Source: Devosia sp. MC521
GTDB taxonomy: Bacteria > Pseudomonadota > Alphaproteobacteria > Rhizobiales > Devosiaceae
Direction of reading: 5' to 3'
DNA: 64,000 bases
Assembly (NCBI RefSeq): GCF_014127105.1
Contig: NZ_CP059902.1
Span: 1,397,001-1,461,000 of the forward strand
The notes below the pieces were generated by a model. The model did no database searches. It worked only from the letters and a program-made list of their open reading frames with translations, and was not told the origin of the DNA. Each line of letters starts with the position of its first letter. Positions within the stretch are counted from its first letter, which is position 1. Below are positions 55,236 through 64,000 of this stretch, one piece after another. The position numbers were made by a program, and so were the translations under genes.

Positions 55236-55538
55236 TTGAGGTCTCCTCCTCGTTGTCTGGAGGCAATGTGAGCCCAAGCTTATGAACGGAAGCTGAAGGG
55301 GCAGTTCAGTTGTGATCGACCAAACTCTCCCTCAATGCCTCGCGTTGTATTGAAAGGAGGAGCCCAATTCTTACCTGCGGCGCAACTGTGGGCACATCTT
55401 TTCACGCGCAACAGTTGACTAGGACACTGAAATCACAGCGCTTCCTGAGACGTAGACCGAACACAACTTTGGAGATACGGCGCAGGGTCACTCAAACCTG
55501 AACTGGCTGAAATGCTAACCTACATGTCATTGAAGCTT
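55236..55538. other. Intergenic region before tRNA-Arg
   Basis: About 300 bp. It contains the promoter region of the 93-residue secreted protein; the 3-prime trailer of tRNA-Arg adjoins its right end. No coding frame or RNA gene with support was seen. Confidence 0.45.
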
Positions 55539-55615
55539 TGGTGATCCCGGCGGGATTCGAACCCACGACCCCAGGATTAGGAATCCTGTGCTCTATCCTG
55601 CTGAGCTACGGGACC
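55539..55615 (-). tRNA. tRNA-Arg (CCT)
   Basis: A 77-nt tRNA with encoded CCA. GGTCCCG pairs with CGGGATC (one G-T), the anticodon loop TTCCTAA gives CCT (Arg), and the T arm contains GGGTTCGAATCCC. It reads the AGG codon. Confidence 0.96.
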
Positions 55616-55692
55616 AGCCATATGTCGACCTAGCAGCGTCGGAAACAAGTTTCAAGCTATGCGGTCGAGACGGTTTCGATTAGCAGAGATTT

Positions 55693-56193
55693 ATGACCAA
55701 ACCTGCGCAAATTCTATTTTATCCAGACCCTCGTTTCGCACAACGCGCGGCGCCGCGCCCTGTCGACACCGCGTTGATCGCGATCGGCGAAACGTTGAAG
55801 GCCACAGCTGCCGAGCATCGGGCCTATGGATTGGCCGCCGTGCATATTGGCGATGTGGCTCCGGTGGTTGTGGTGAGCTTTGGCTCGGTTGAGGGCAGGG
55901 ACTATCGGCTTCTCTACAATCCGGAGGTGCTGAGCGCTTCTGATGAGGCGGAGCTCGGTACCGAGGGTTCGGTGTCGCTGCCGGGTATTGAGGTGGAGGT
56001 GGTGCGCCCCATCTCATGCGTCATTGGCTATGACAATGCGGCCGGTGTGCGCCACGAAACGGCGCTCTCAGGCTTTGAAGCCCGCGTTGCCATGCATGAG
56101 ATTGATCAAATGAACGGCATTTTCTTCCTCGATAAGGTCTCGCGGCTCAAGCGGGATGCGGCTTTGCGGCGATTTAAGAAGCTGCAACGCTGA
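55693..56193 (+). CDS. Peptide deformylase homologue with altered active site
   Basis: A 166-residue protein with the peptide deformylase fold and length. Deformylases remove the N-terminal formyl group using a metal held by one Cys and two His. Here motif 1 is GLAAVHI (His51 for the usual Gln), motif 2 is EGSVS (Ser93 for the Cys ligand) and motif 3 is HEIDQ (Gln139 for the second His ligand); His135 and catalytic Glu136 remain. With two of three metal ligands changed it is unlikely to act as a normal deformylase. The reading frame is intact. It lies upstream of prfB. Confidence 0.85.
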   Translation: MTKPAQILFYPDPRFAQRAAPRPVDTALIAIGETLKATAAEHRAYGLAAVHIGDVAPVVVVSFGSVEGRDYRLLYNPEVLSASDEAELGTEGSVSLPGIEVEVVRPISCVIGYDNAAGVRHETALSGFEARVAMHEIDQMNGIFFLDKVSRLKRDAALRRFKKLQR

Positions 56194-56266
56194 GGGAAAC
56201 ACCCTCACAAGGTTGATCGATTGGTGCGTGTCCGCTAAACGGAGCGCACGTAATAAAGGAATATCC

Positions 56267-57389
56267 ATGCGCGCGGAAATCGAAAAGACCGTCGCCGAAA
56301 TCAAGCAGGTCCTAAGCCTGCTGAGGAGGCATCTTTGACTGGGATACAGCAGAACTCCGTCTCGATGCGCTAACAGCGCAAACTGAATCACCAGATTTTT
56401 GGAACGACCCCGCCAAGGCGCGCGTCACCATGCGCGAGCGCGATGAGCTCGATGTCGCGGTGAAGGGTGTCAAGGAACTCGAAGCCGGCATTCGCGACAA
56501 TGTCGAGCTGATCGAAATGGGCGAAATGGAAGGCGATGCGGATATTATCCGTGACGCTGAAAACGCCCTGCTCGAGCTTAAGGTTTCTGCTCGCCGGACG
56601 CAGATTGAAACCCTGCTGTCAGGCGAAGTCGACGCCAACGATTGCTATGTGGAAATCCACTCCGGCGCTGGCGGCACTGAAAGCCAGGACTGGGCGAACA
56701 TCCTGTTGCGCATGTACACGCGCTGGGCTGAACGTCGTAAGTTCAAGGTTGAAGTCATCGAAATGCACGATGGCGAAGAAGCTGGGATCAAATCGGCAAC
56801 GATTATGATCAAGGGCCACAACGCCTATGGGTGGATGAAGACGGAGTCTGGCGTTCATCGTCTGGTCCGCATCAGCCCTTATGACTCCGCTGCGCGTCGC
56901 CATACGAGCTTTTCGAGCTGCTGGGTTTACCCAGTGGTCGACGACAATATCGATATTGAAATTCGTGAAAGCGACCTCAAGGTCGATACCTATCGTGCAT
57001 CGGGCGCCGGCGGTCAGCACGTTAACACCACGGACTCGGCAATCCGTATTACCCACGTGCCATCCGGCATCATTGTGGCGTGTCAGCAAGAACGGAGCCA
57101 GCACAAGAACCGTGCGACGGCGATGAACATGCTCAAGGCGCGTCTTTATGAGCAGGAATTGCAGAAGCGCGAAGAAGCGGCGAACGCTCAGGCGGCCAGC
57201 AAGACCGATATCGGTTGGGGGCACCAGATCCGCTCTTACGTCATGCAGCCCTATCAGATGGTCAAGGATCTGCGCACCGGCGTCGAAAGCGGCCAGCCGG
57301 ATGTGGTTCTGGACGGCGACGTTGACAAGTTCATGGAAGCCGCCTTGGCGCAGCGCGTTGGCGTTGCGACTGACGTGACCGCTGACTAA
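56267..57389 (+). CDS. prfB: Peptide chain release factor 2 (programmed +1 frameshift)
   Basis: RF2 ends translation at UGA and UAA. Codons 1-23 are read from 56267 to 56335, the in-frame TGA at 56336-56338 is bypassed by a +1 shift, and reading resumes at 56337 to 57389, giving 373 residues. GGQ, which triggers peptide release, is at about 248-250 (GAGGQHVNT). The stop-codon tripeptide is SPY at about 203-205 rather than SPF. The frameshift lets low RF2 levels raise its own synthesis. A strong terminator follows. Confidence 0.96.
56324..56339 (+). promoter_or_regulatory. prfB programmed frameshift site
   Basis: AGGAGG (56324-56329), CAT, then CTT TGA C. An internal Shine-Dalgarno sequence 3 nt before the slippery CTT, followed by the TGA stop, is the classical RF2 autoregulation signal. 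Slippage of the CTT tRNA by one base restores the main frame. Confidence 0.97.
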
Positions 57390-57403
57390 ACAAGATGATG
57401 AGA

Positions 57404-57429
57404 AAGGCCCGGGAGACCGGGCCTTTTTT
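57404..57429 (+). terminator. Intrinsic terminator of prfB
   Basis: AAGGCCCGG-GAGA-CCGGGCCTT followed by further T residues. It abuts the stop of the convergent M23 gene. Confidence 0.95.
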
Positions 57430-58542
57430 CTATCCTAATTGTGCGCGTAGCCGGTTGCCGACGTCTAAAAAGCGTTTCGGATTTAAGGCTTGGTCGCCTT
57501 TCCTCACCTCAAAATGCAAGTGCGGACCAGTGGAGCGACCGGTAGAGCCAACTTTGGCAATAGGGAGCCCTGTGCTGACATCCTGGCCGATTTCGACCAG
57601 ATAGGCCGAGAGGTGGGAATAGCGGCTCAATAGGCCCGAGGGATGTTCTATCTCCACCGTTTTGCCATAGCCGGACTTGCTGCCGACAAAAATCACGCGA
57701 CCCTCTCCCGCAGCGAGCACGGTGGTGCCGGTTGGCGCTGCAAAGTCCAACCCCGAATGGAAGGCCGGTGCGCGCGTAAACGGATCGGAGCGATTGCCGA
57801 AGCCCGAACTCTGTCGATAGGAATTTTCGGCGAGAGGCAGGTGAACCGGGGCCTGTTCGAGGCTGGTGCGCGCCGTGTTGTAGCGCAGCAATGCCGACAT
57901 CACATGATTGGCCGTAATCAACATATCGCGGGATTCAGGCCCTGAAGCCGCCGGAAGGAGCGGTCCGCCAATCGAGAGATCTGAGGAGAGTTGGCCGGGA
58001 TAAATACCCAATGAATTCAACTCACTCGCGATGGTCTCTGTCCTGCTACTGGCGGTGTCGGCGATTGAGGTCATCACCGCGTCGGTTTCCGTGAGCATGA
58101 GATTGAGCGCGTCGGTGGTGGCGAGCAGATCTGTGGGATCGCCAAGCGTTGGCAGGCTTGGCACCGGCAGCGAGGCAATGCCCATCTGCCCGGCCTTATC
58201 GACGAGTGCTCGCACCAATTGCTGCTGTTCCAGCAGCACATCTTGCTGCTGCACGACTTCCTGCAATTGCATGTTGATGTCGCCCGCCTGGGCGTAGACG
58301 CGAGAGTGCAGGCGGTCGATTTCGACCCGCATCTGGCTCAGTCGGTCCTCGTAAGCAGAGATGACGCTGGTGTTTTGCTCGCCCAAGATGCGGGTGAGAT
58401 CGCCCGACATGTAGAAGGCAAGGCCAGTTGCGGCATTGGTCGCAAAGAGCACGGCAAACATGCCGTAGAACAGTTTTGACGACACGCCCGCTCGGGGGGT
58501 GGGTCGTGCGCGCAACTCTCGGTGCTTTCCTGCCGTGCTCAC
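57430..58542 (-). CDS. M23 family peptidoglycan endopeptidase with coiled coil
   Basis: A 370-residue protein: a single membrane helix (KLFYGMFAVLFATNAATGLAF, about 23-43), a coiled coil (about 60-115) rich in Gln and Leu, and a C-terminal LytM domain (about 260-365). The zinc site is complete: HSGLD (His-x3-Asp) and HLHFEVR, with a YSHLS in between. It is therefore probably an active endopeptidase anchored in the inner membrane, unlike the NlpD-like protein in this window. GTG start at 58540-58542. Convergent with prfB. Confidence 0.9.
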   Translation of the reverse strand: MSTAGKHRELRARPTPRAGVSSKLFYGMFAVLFATNAATGLAFYMSGDLTRILGEQNTSVISAYEDRLSQMRVEIDRLHSRVYAQAGDINMQLQEVVQQQDVLLEQQQLVRALVDKAGQMGIASLPVPSLPTLGDPTDLLATTDALNLMLTETDAVMTSIADTASSRTETIASELNSLGIYPGQLSSDLSIGGPLLPAASGPESRDMLITANHVMSALLRYNTARTSLEQAPVHLPLAENSYRQSSGFGNRSDPFTRAPAFHSGLDFAAPTGTTVLAAGEGRVIFVGSKSGYGKTVEIEHPSGLLSRYSHLSAYLVEIGQDVSTGLPIAKVGSTGRSTGPHLHFEVRKGDQALNPKRFLDVGNRLRAQLG

Positions 58543-58592
58543 GCAAATGCCTCAAGTAAAACGGGTTTTACTCAAGATGAACGATTGTCGTT

Positions 58593-58615
58593 AAAAAATA
58601 CTAACCTATGTTAGT
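58593..58615 (-). terminator. Terminator of the bcp-type peroxiredoxin gene
   Basis: On the minus strand ACTAAC pairs with GTTAGT around a 4-nt loop, then A and six T residues. The stem is short (6 bp) but the T-run is good. Confidence 0.7.
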
Positions 58616-58621
58616 GGGGCT

Positions 58622-59098
58622 TTATTGGGCCAGTACGGCGTCGAGTTCGGCAAGAACCTTTTCGGCGTGGCCCGCGACTTTTGTGGCGCGAATGATGCGT
58701 GCAATTTTTCCATTGCCATCAATAATAAAACTCGTTCTGACGAGCCCCATAAACTCTTTGCCATAGAGTTTTTTGAGCTGCCACACGCCAAATGCCTCGA
58801 TCATCTTGCGTTCGGGATCAGCCCCTAAAGGCAGAGCGAGTTCGTGCTTGGCGCGAAACTTTTGGTGGGTCGCGACGGTGTCTGGCGAAACGCCGAGCAG
58901 CACCGCGCCGCGCTGGGCAAACGCATCGGCCATGACGCAGAAGTCTTTGTTCTCGGTGGTGCAGCCGGGGGTGTTGTCCTTTGGGTAGAAGTAGACCACC
59001 ACTAGCTGCCCTTTGAAATCGGCGAGGGAGACGGTGGTGCCGTCATCGCGCTCCACGGCAAAATCTGGTGCCGCGTCTCCGATTTTCAATTCAGTCAT
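58622..59098 (-). CDS. bcp: Thioredoxin-dependent thiol peroxidase (Bcp/PrxQ)
   Basis: A 158-residue peroxiredoxin reducing hydrogen peroxide and organic peroxides. FYPKDNTPGCTTE contains the peroxidatic Cys (residue 46), and a second Cys five residues later (NKDFC) matches the atypical 2-Cys PrxQ pattern. AGGAGT precedes the ATG. It is a separate unit, divergent from the AsmA-like gene. Confidence 0.95.
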   Translation of the reverse strand: MTELKIGDAAPDFAVERDDGTTVSLADFKGQLVVVYFYPKDNTPGCTTENKDFCVMADAFAQRGAVLLGVSPDTVATHQKFRAKHELALPLGADPERKMIEAFGVWQLKKLYGKEFMGLVRTSFIIDGNGKIARIIRATKVAGHAEKVLAELDAVLAQ

Positions 59099-59222
59099 AA
59101 GGCACTCCTAAGATGTAGCGATTGAGAGGGTGTCGAGGCCACATTGCAGCCGGTATCATCTCCCAATGAAACGCCTTTAGGGCATTGATTCTCCGGGCAC
59201 GCCAAGGCTGTTCGGGACAATA

Positions 59223-62200
59223 GTGAGTGACGCGATCATTTCTGCAGAAGCGCCGAAACCATCGCCATCCTCGCCGCCACGAGCCTGGGCTCGACAGGCG
59301 ACCAAGAGTCTCGTCTGGCTTCTGGGTATTCCCTGCGCGCTATCCCTGATCCTTTATCTGGTGCTGTTGGCGACGCCGATCAGCCTGCCATTATCCGGAC
59401 CCGCCGTGCGCTTGTTTGTGCAGAACGCCATGGGCCCCGATACCGATATCGAAATCGGCGACATGGCACTGGGGTTGGAGAACGGAGTTTGGCCCGTCAT
59501 TCGGTTCGCGCCGGTCCGGCTGACAGACAGGAAATCGGGCACCCATATCGCCGTTGATGCTATTGAAGTGGGGTTCTCACCCGCCCGAGCGCTGTTTGGG
59601 CAGCCCGGCGCGTCCATTGGCATCGTCGGGCCAGATATCGAGATGGTGCAGGACCTGCACGGGCCGCGTCTGGTGGAACTCGAATTTCACGGCCTTTCAG
59701 AAGACAGCCTGCCGACCATCAGCGTGATGGAGGGCGCCGACCGGTTTCCGGCCATCGAGATCGATGCTGAGGGCGTGCAGACCGAGAAAAGCTCTGCCCC
59801 GCCCATGCGTTCGGACAATGATTGGCTGATTTACAATCTGGAAGCGGCGGAAGCCGCGATTTCAGACCTTGTCGAGCAGACGGCGCAAGGCCGCTTTTCG
59901 CGTCTCTATATTCGGGGTGGCGAGGTCGCGATGTTGGACCCCGTCAACGGCCTATTCCGCAGATTAGAAAATGTTGAAGTCGATATCGCGCCGGTCCCTG
60001 GCAATGCACAGCGCACTGAGGGCAAGATTTCCGCGACCATCGCCGGACGGAAGGTGCATGTGGCGCTGACAAGGATGTTGGCAGAAGACGGCACCAGGCA
60101 TTTGCAGGCCGATGTGACCAACATCGACTACGCCAATATCCTACCTGTCCTTGACGGACAGGACGCTCTGGTGGCCTTGCGGGGAACTGGGGCGCTGTCG
60201 CTCGATGTGACCTTCACGCCCGATGTTGGGGAGCTAATCGGGGGCGAATTCAAGCTCGACCTCACCGGCTTGGACCTCAAGATCGGCACTGACAGCTATC
60301 CGATCGTCAGTTCGATTTTCGATGTGGTTTGGAAACCTAGCGAAGGGCGCTTTGTGCTGCAGGAAGGCACAATTCAGGTCGGGGACACCACGGCCAGTGT
60401 TTATGGCGTTATCGCGCTGGGGCTCGATAAGCAGTTCGGTTCGACCACGGGGATCGCGCTTTCAGCGCGCAATGTGTTCATCAACCCCAGTGATCTGCCC
60501 AAAATGGAGCAGCCGTTTGATCGCATCGATTTCTACGGCTGGTCCGCGGGGCTCTATGGCGCTGTTGGTATCGATCAACTGACGGTGTCCAAGGGCGACG
60601 GGCAACTCTCCCTCTCGGGTCGCGCTGACATGCTGCAGAGCGGCACGGGCATTGATCTGTCGCTGACTGGGCACGATTTCAGTGTTGAGGACATGACGCG
60701 GCTGTGGCCCTACATCACGGCCCCTGAGGCGAGGGATTGGGTTTTGCAGAACGTGTCGGCGGGTCAGGTTCTCGACACGCAGATGCGCTTCAACTTCCCC
60801 GTCGGCACGATTGGCGCGCCGGGCGGCAATGCACCACTGCCTGAGGACAGCATTTCGGTCATGCTCAGCGGCACCGGCATGGTCGCCCGACCGCTGCCGA
60901 GCATGGAGCCGATCCACATATCTGGCACGTCTCGCATCTCTATTGATGATGCTGTGGTGTCCTATTCGGGGGGCCTCGTCAGCGTCGCCACTGATGTGGG
61001 CAGCATCGAAGTAATCAACCCCGGCTTTGTGCTCGATAACTCGTCGCCCGACCAGACGGTGATGGAACTTTCCGGCGACGTGCTCGGCGCTATTCCCTCC
61101 GTTGTGGCTTTTGCCAAGGCGCATCGACCCCAGATTTTGGAGCAGCTGCAACTGCCGCTCGACATTGAAACCCTGTCTGGTGAAGTTGATGTCAACGTAG
61201 TGACGACGTTGATCACGGCGCCAGATAAGCCCGAACAGGTCGACTACGTAATCAATGGCGGGTTGAGCCGCTTTGGCAGCAGCCGTCCCGTCGAAGGGCG
61301 CGTCATTCGGGATGCCGAACTCCAGATCGCGGCGACCCAACACGCCTATCGGTTTAACGGCTCCGCCAATATCGATGGCATGCCGGCCGATATTCTGGTC
61401 GAAGGCACGCCCACCTCAGAGCCCACGCTGCAAGTGGCCTCGACGGTCTCGATAGACGACATTGGCAAGCTGGGCATTGATCTATCAGCCTTCTTGGAAG
61501 GGACAGTGCGGTTCATCGCCAGCCCACTCTCGGATGGCGCGATTGACCTCACGGTCGATCTTGAAGGGGCGGGGGTGAATGTCCGCGATCTGGGGATTTA
61601 TAAGTCCATCGGTCGCGCGGGCACGTTGAGCGCCATTGTTCGGCTGGGCTCGCAAGGCACAAGGCTCGAAAACATCGTGCTGGCCTTTGACGATGTGCGG
61701 CTCGCCGGGACGCTGGAGCTTGACGCACAACAAGCGCTCAAATCGGCCGAGTTCGGCACCTTCCAGCTCAGCAAGGGCGATAGCGCCAGTGTCCGTCTGA
61801 CGCCGCTTGAGGATGGGTTTGCCGTCCGCGTACGCGGTGAACAGCTTGATCTGAAACCTGTTCTTGGACGGTTCTTCAGCCTTGAACAGGGCTCGGGCGG
61901 CGTGGAAGCGACACAGGTGAGCGCGCCCATTTCGATGGATATCGAGCTCGATCGCGCCATTGGCTATTATGCCGTGACGGCGTTCAATCTCGATGTGGAC
62001 ATGCTCTTGCGTGGTTCCGATCTGCGCGGGGCAACGCTGGCAGCGCAGTTCTCTGAAGGCAATGCCATTTCCATCACGACCAATCCCGCTCCGAACGGGC
62101 GCACGTTGACAGTGGCCTTCAACGACGCCGGGACGATATTGCGATTGCTCGGCATCTACTCCCAGCTCGCCGGGGGCTCGGGTAGCTTGGTGATGACCAC

Positions 62201-62699
62201 TGATCGGCAGCTTGATCAAGAAGTCGGGCAGCTGATCATGCGCAATTTCGCCATCGTCGATGAAGACAAGGTTGTGCAGGTGCTGGGCAATCACTCAGAC
62301 TCGCGCAGTGCTATTGCCACGCAGAACCGTCTCGACTTTACCGCATCGCAGGTCGACTTCGTTCGTAAGCGCGACCGTGTCGAAGTGGGCAATGCGGTCC
62401 TGGCGGGCGCGACTGTCGGCGGCACTATGCGGGGCTTTATCTACACCGACCGCCGCCAGTGGGATCTCACAGGCACTTACGTCCCGCTCTTTGGCCTAAA
62501 CAACGTATTCCAGCAGTTGCCGATCATCGGCGAGTTCCTCGGTGGCCGCGAAGGCGAAGGGCTCGTGGGCGTCACTTTTGCGGTCAATGGCGCGCTCGAT
62601 AGCCCGAACTTTGTTATCAACCCGCTGAGCGTTCTGGCACCGGGGTTCTTGCGCGAGTTCTTCGAGTTCCGCTCACGCGAACTGCCACCAGCAAACTGA
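59223..62699 (+). CDS. Large AsmA-like/YhdP-type envelope protein (DUF3971)
   Basis: A 1158-residue protein: cytoplasmic N-terminus, one membrane helix (about 29-51) and a long periplasmic beta-rich body. Repeated short beta modules (for instance GGEFKLDLTGLDLKIG, LSLSGRADMLQSGTG) and a C-terminal GLVGVTFAVNGALDSPNFVINPLSVLAPGFLREFFEF match the AsmA-like/YhdP group, proposed to bridge the envelope for phospholipid transfer. GTG start at 59223. Neighbours tyrS and bcp flank it in other relatives too. Function inferred from family only. Confidence 0.85.
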   Translation: MSDAIISAEAPKPSPSSPPRAWARQATKSLVWLLGIPCALSLILYLVLLATPISLPLSGPAVRLFVQNAMGPDTDIEIGDMALGLENGVWPVIRFAPVRLTDRKSGTHIAVDAIEVGFSPARALFGQPGASIGIVGPDIEMVQDLHGPRLVELEFHGLSEDSLPTISVMEGADRFPAIEIDAEGVQTEKSSAPPMRSDNDWLIYNLEAAEAAISDLVEQTAQGRFSRLYIRGGEVAMLDPVNGLFRRLENVEVDIAPVPGNAQRTEGKISATIAGRKVHVALTRMLAEDGTRHLQADVTNIDYANILPVLDGQDALVALRGTGALSLDVTFTPDVGELIGGEFKLDLTGLDLKIGTDSYPIVSSIFDVVWKPSEGRFVLQEGTIQVGDTTASVYGVIALGLDKQFGSTTGIALSARNVFINPSDLPKMEQPFDRIDFYGWSAGLYGAVGIDQLTVSKGDGQLSLSGRADMLQSGTGIDLSLTGHDFSVEDMTRLWPYITAPEARDWVLQNVSAGQVLDTQMRFNFPVGTIGAPGGNAPLPEDSISVMLSGTGMVARPLPSMEPIHISGTSRISIDDAVVSYSGGLVSVATDVGSIEVINPGFVLDNSSPDQTVMELSGDVLGAIPSVVAFAKAHRPQILEQLQLPLDIETLSGEVDVNVVTTLITAPDKPEQVDYVINGGLSRFGSSRPVEGRVIRDAELQIAATQHAYRFNGSANIDGMPADILVEGTPTSEPTLQVASTVSIDDIGKLGIDLSAFLEGTVRFIASPLSDGAIDLTVDLEGAGVNVRDLGIYKSIGRAGTLSAIVRLGSQGTRLENIVLAFDDVRLAGTLELDAQQALKSAEFGTFQLSKGDSASVRLTPLEDGFAVRVRGEQLDLKPVLGRFFSLEQGSGGVEATQVSAPISMDIELDRAIGYYAVTAFNLDVDMLLRGSDLRGATLAAQFSEGNAISITTNPAPNGRTLTVAFNDAGTILRLLGIYSQLAGGSGSLVMTTDRQLDQEVGQLIMRNFAIVDEDKVVQVLGNHSDSRSAIATQNRLDFTASQVDFVRKRDRVEVGNAVLAGATVGGTMRGFIYTDRRQWDLTGTYVPLFGLNNVFQQLPIIGEFLGGREGEGLVGVTFAVNGALDSPNFVINPLSVLAPGFLREFFEFRSRELPPAN

Positions 62700-62702
62700 G
62701 CC

Positions 62703-62734
62703 CAAAAAGAAAGGGCGTCCCGAGAGACGCCCTT
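62703..62734 (-). terminator. Intrinsic terminator of tyrS
   Basis: AAGGGCGTC pairs with GACGCCCTT (9-bp stem, 6-nt loop). On the minus strand TCTTTTT follows, so it ends tyrS; on the plus strand the T-run is missing. Confidence 0.88.
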
Positions 62735-62757
62735 CAAACTCGTTGTAAAAGACCGAC

Positions 62758-63993
62758 TTAAACCGGCTTGATCAGTGCGTGCTTTTTCTTGCCGACGGAA
62801 AGCTTGATCACGCCTTCTTCAAGCAGGGCATCGTCACCCAGCATCAGCTTTTCGTCGCTGATAACGGCATCGTTGACGCGCACTGCACCAGAGGTGATGT
62901 GACGGCGGGCTTCGCCATTGGACGCTGCGAGGCCAGCTTTAACCAGTGCGTTGAGCACGCCGATACCCGCAGCCAATTCAGCCGCTGCCACTTCAGCAGT
63001 CGGCAGCGAGAGGTCGAGCTTACCGGTTTCAAATGTCGCGCGAGCGGTTTCGGCAGCTTCGTCAGCCGCAGCCTTGCCGCGCAGCATGGCGGTGACTTCG
63101 GAAGCAAGACGCTTCTTGGCTTCGTTGATGTCGCCAGCAACAATGCCTGCAATCTCGTCGAGCGGCAGGGTGGTGTAGAGCTTGAGGAAGCGTTCTACGT
63201 CAGCGTCCTCAGTGTTGCGCCAGTACTGCCAGAAATCATAGGCCGAGAGCATGTCTGGGTTGAGCCAGATCGCGCCATTCATCGACTTGCCCATCTTCTG
63301 ACCCGAAGAGGTCGTCAGCAGAGGCGAGGTCAGCGCGTAAAGCTGTGGCGTACCCATACGGTGACCGAGGTCGATCCCGTTGATGATGTTGCCCCACTGA
63401 TCCGAACCGCCCATCTGCAGGCGAACGTTGTAGCGCTGGTTGAGCTCCACAAAGTCATAGGCCTGCAGGATCATGTAGTTGAATTCTAGAAACGAAAGCG
63501 ACTGCTCGCGATCCAAACGCTGCTTGACCGAGTCAAAACTGAGCATGCGATTGACCGAGAAATGCTGGCCAACGTCGCGCAGGAATTCGAGGTAGTTGAG
63601 CGGTAAGAGCCATTCGCCGTTGTTCACCATCAGCGACTTTTCAGAGAAGTCGAGATAGTTGGAGAACACCTGCTTGATCCCGTCGATGTTCGACTGGATC
63701 ATATCCGTGCCCATCAGCTTGCGCGCTTCGTCCTTGAACGATGGGTCGCCGACCATGCCGGTGCCGCCGCCCATCAGGGCAACAGCGCGGTGACCGGTCT
63801 TTTCCAGCCAGTGCAGCATCATGATCTGGATCAGGCTGCCGACGTGCAGCGACGACGCGGTTGGGTCAAAGCCGATGTAGGCGGTGACCTGTTCGGTGGC
63901 GAAGAGCTTATCAAGGCCCTCAGCGTCGGAAATCTGGTGGATGAAGCCGCGCTCATCAAGGGTGCGCAGGAAATCGGAAGTGTACTTGCTCAT
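62758..63993 (-). CDS. tyrS: Tyrosine--tRNA ligase
   Basis: A 411-residue class I synthetase. The HIGH motif appears as LHVGS (near residue 49), KMSKS as KMGKS, and [11 protein letters not shown] lies in the active site. A C-terminal S4 RNA-binding domain (from about 345) includes [16 protein letters not shown]. The gene is complete, with its ATG 7 bp from the window edge. Confidence 0.97.
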   Translation of the reverse strand: MSKYTSDFLRTLDERGFIHQISDAEGLDKLFATEQVTAYIGFDPTASSLHVGSLIQIMMLHWLEKTGHRAVALMGGGTGMVGDPSFKDEARKLMGTDMIQSNIDGIKQVFSNYLDFSEKSLMVNNGEWLLPLNYLEFLRDVGQHFSVNRMLSFDSVKQRLDREQSLSFLEFNYMILQAYDFVELNQRYNVRLQMGGSDQWGNIINGIDLGHRMGTPQLYALTSPLLTTSSGQKMGKSMNGAIWLNPDMLSAYDFWQYWRNTEDADVERFLKLYTTLPLDEIAGIVAGDINEAKKRLASEVTAMLRGKAAADEAAETARATFETGKLDLSLPTAEVAAAELAAGIGVLNALVKAGLAASNGEARRHITSGAVRVNDAVISDEKLMLGDDALLEEGVIKLSVGKKKHALIKPV

Positions 63994-64000
63994 TTTGCGA

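Noticed and set aside
56267-56338. In-frame TGA early in prfB suggesting a pseudogene
   Set aside because: It is the classical RF2 frameshift site with AGGAGG and CTT TGA C; the two halves join to a full-length RF2.

Overview
The window is chromosomal DNA from an alphaproteobacterium, most likely of the Hyphomicrobiales and possibly a Devosia-like genus. That placement is an inference. It rests on the gene order tolC-popZ-valS, argS-SPOR-scpA-scpB-tatABC-serS-surE-nlpD-DUF815-yajC-secDF, on a fused secD-secF, on PopZ, MipZ and ExoR homologues, on a DUF1127 mini-protein and on intact TatABC. The sequence is moderately GC-rich and densely coding. No rRNA, insertion sequence, prophage or CRISPR array was seen.

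Layout. 1-2.5 kb: the N-terminal part of an Fsr-like MFS exporter, two identical tandem tRNA-Asn genes and a benE/mobA-like gene pair. 2.7-9.9 kb: two small unknown proteins, tRNA-Cys, a Pcm-type methyltransferase, TolC, PopZ and ValS. 9.9-10.5 kb: a gene-free stretch with two strongly structured inverted repeats. 10.5-13.8 kb: an ExoR-like Sel1 protein and, convergent to it, xth, a serine hydrolase and an ErpA-type Fe-S carrier. 13.8-33.5 kb: a housekeeping core with dgt, argS, a SPOR protein, the ScpAB condensin partners, Tat export, serS, surE, an NlpD-like lipoprotein, a DUF815 ATPase, YajC, SecDF, two genes related to mitochondrial complex I assembly factors (NDUFAF3-like and NDUFAF6-like), a thioesterase and trmFO.

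33.7-39.5 kb: DUF1127, MipZ, an HxlR regulator, a DD-carboxypeptidase, TusA, a CAP lipoprotein and a HisKA_2 sensor kinase. 39.6-44.3 kb: a four-gene ABC operon with an exporter-type half transporter, two FecCD permeases and a FepC-type ATPase, but no binding protein. 44.3-51.6 kb: an AraC-regulated sugar-type ABC operon that ends in a Gfo/Idh/MocA plus aldo-keto reductase fusion. 51.6-64 kb: a Cas2-fold-like SinR protein, a chemoreceptor, a small secreted protein, tRNA-Arg(CCT), a degenerate peptide deformylase, prfB with its programmed +1 frameshift, an M23 peptidase, a Bcp peroxiredoxin, a 1158-residue AsmA-like protein and tyrS.

Most of the region is conserved cell-biology machinery for export, envelope, translation, chromosome organisation and division placement, plus two transport operons. 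The items most worth a second look are the deformylase homologue lacking two of three metal ligands, the orphan Cas2-fold protein, the double-oxidoreductase fusion, the binding-protein-less iron-chelate operon, the NDUFAF3/NDUFAF6-like pair, and the structured elements between valS and the exoR-like gene.
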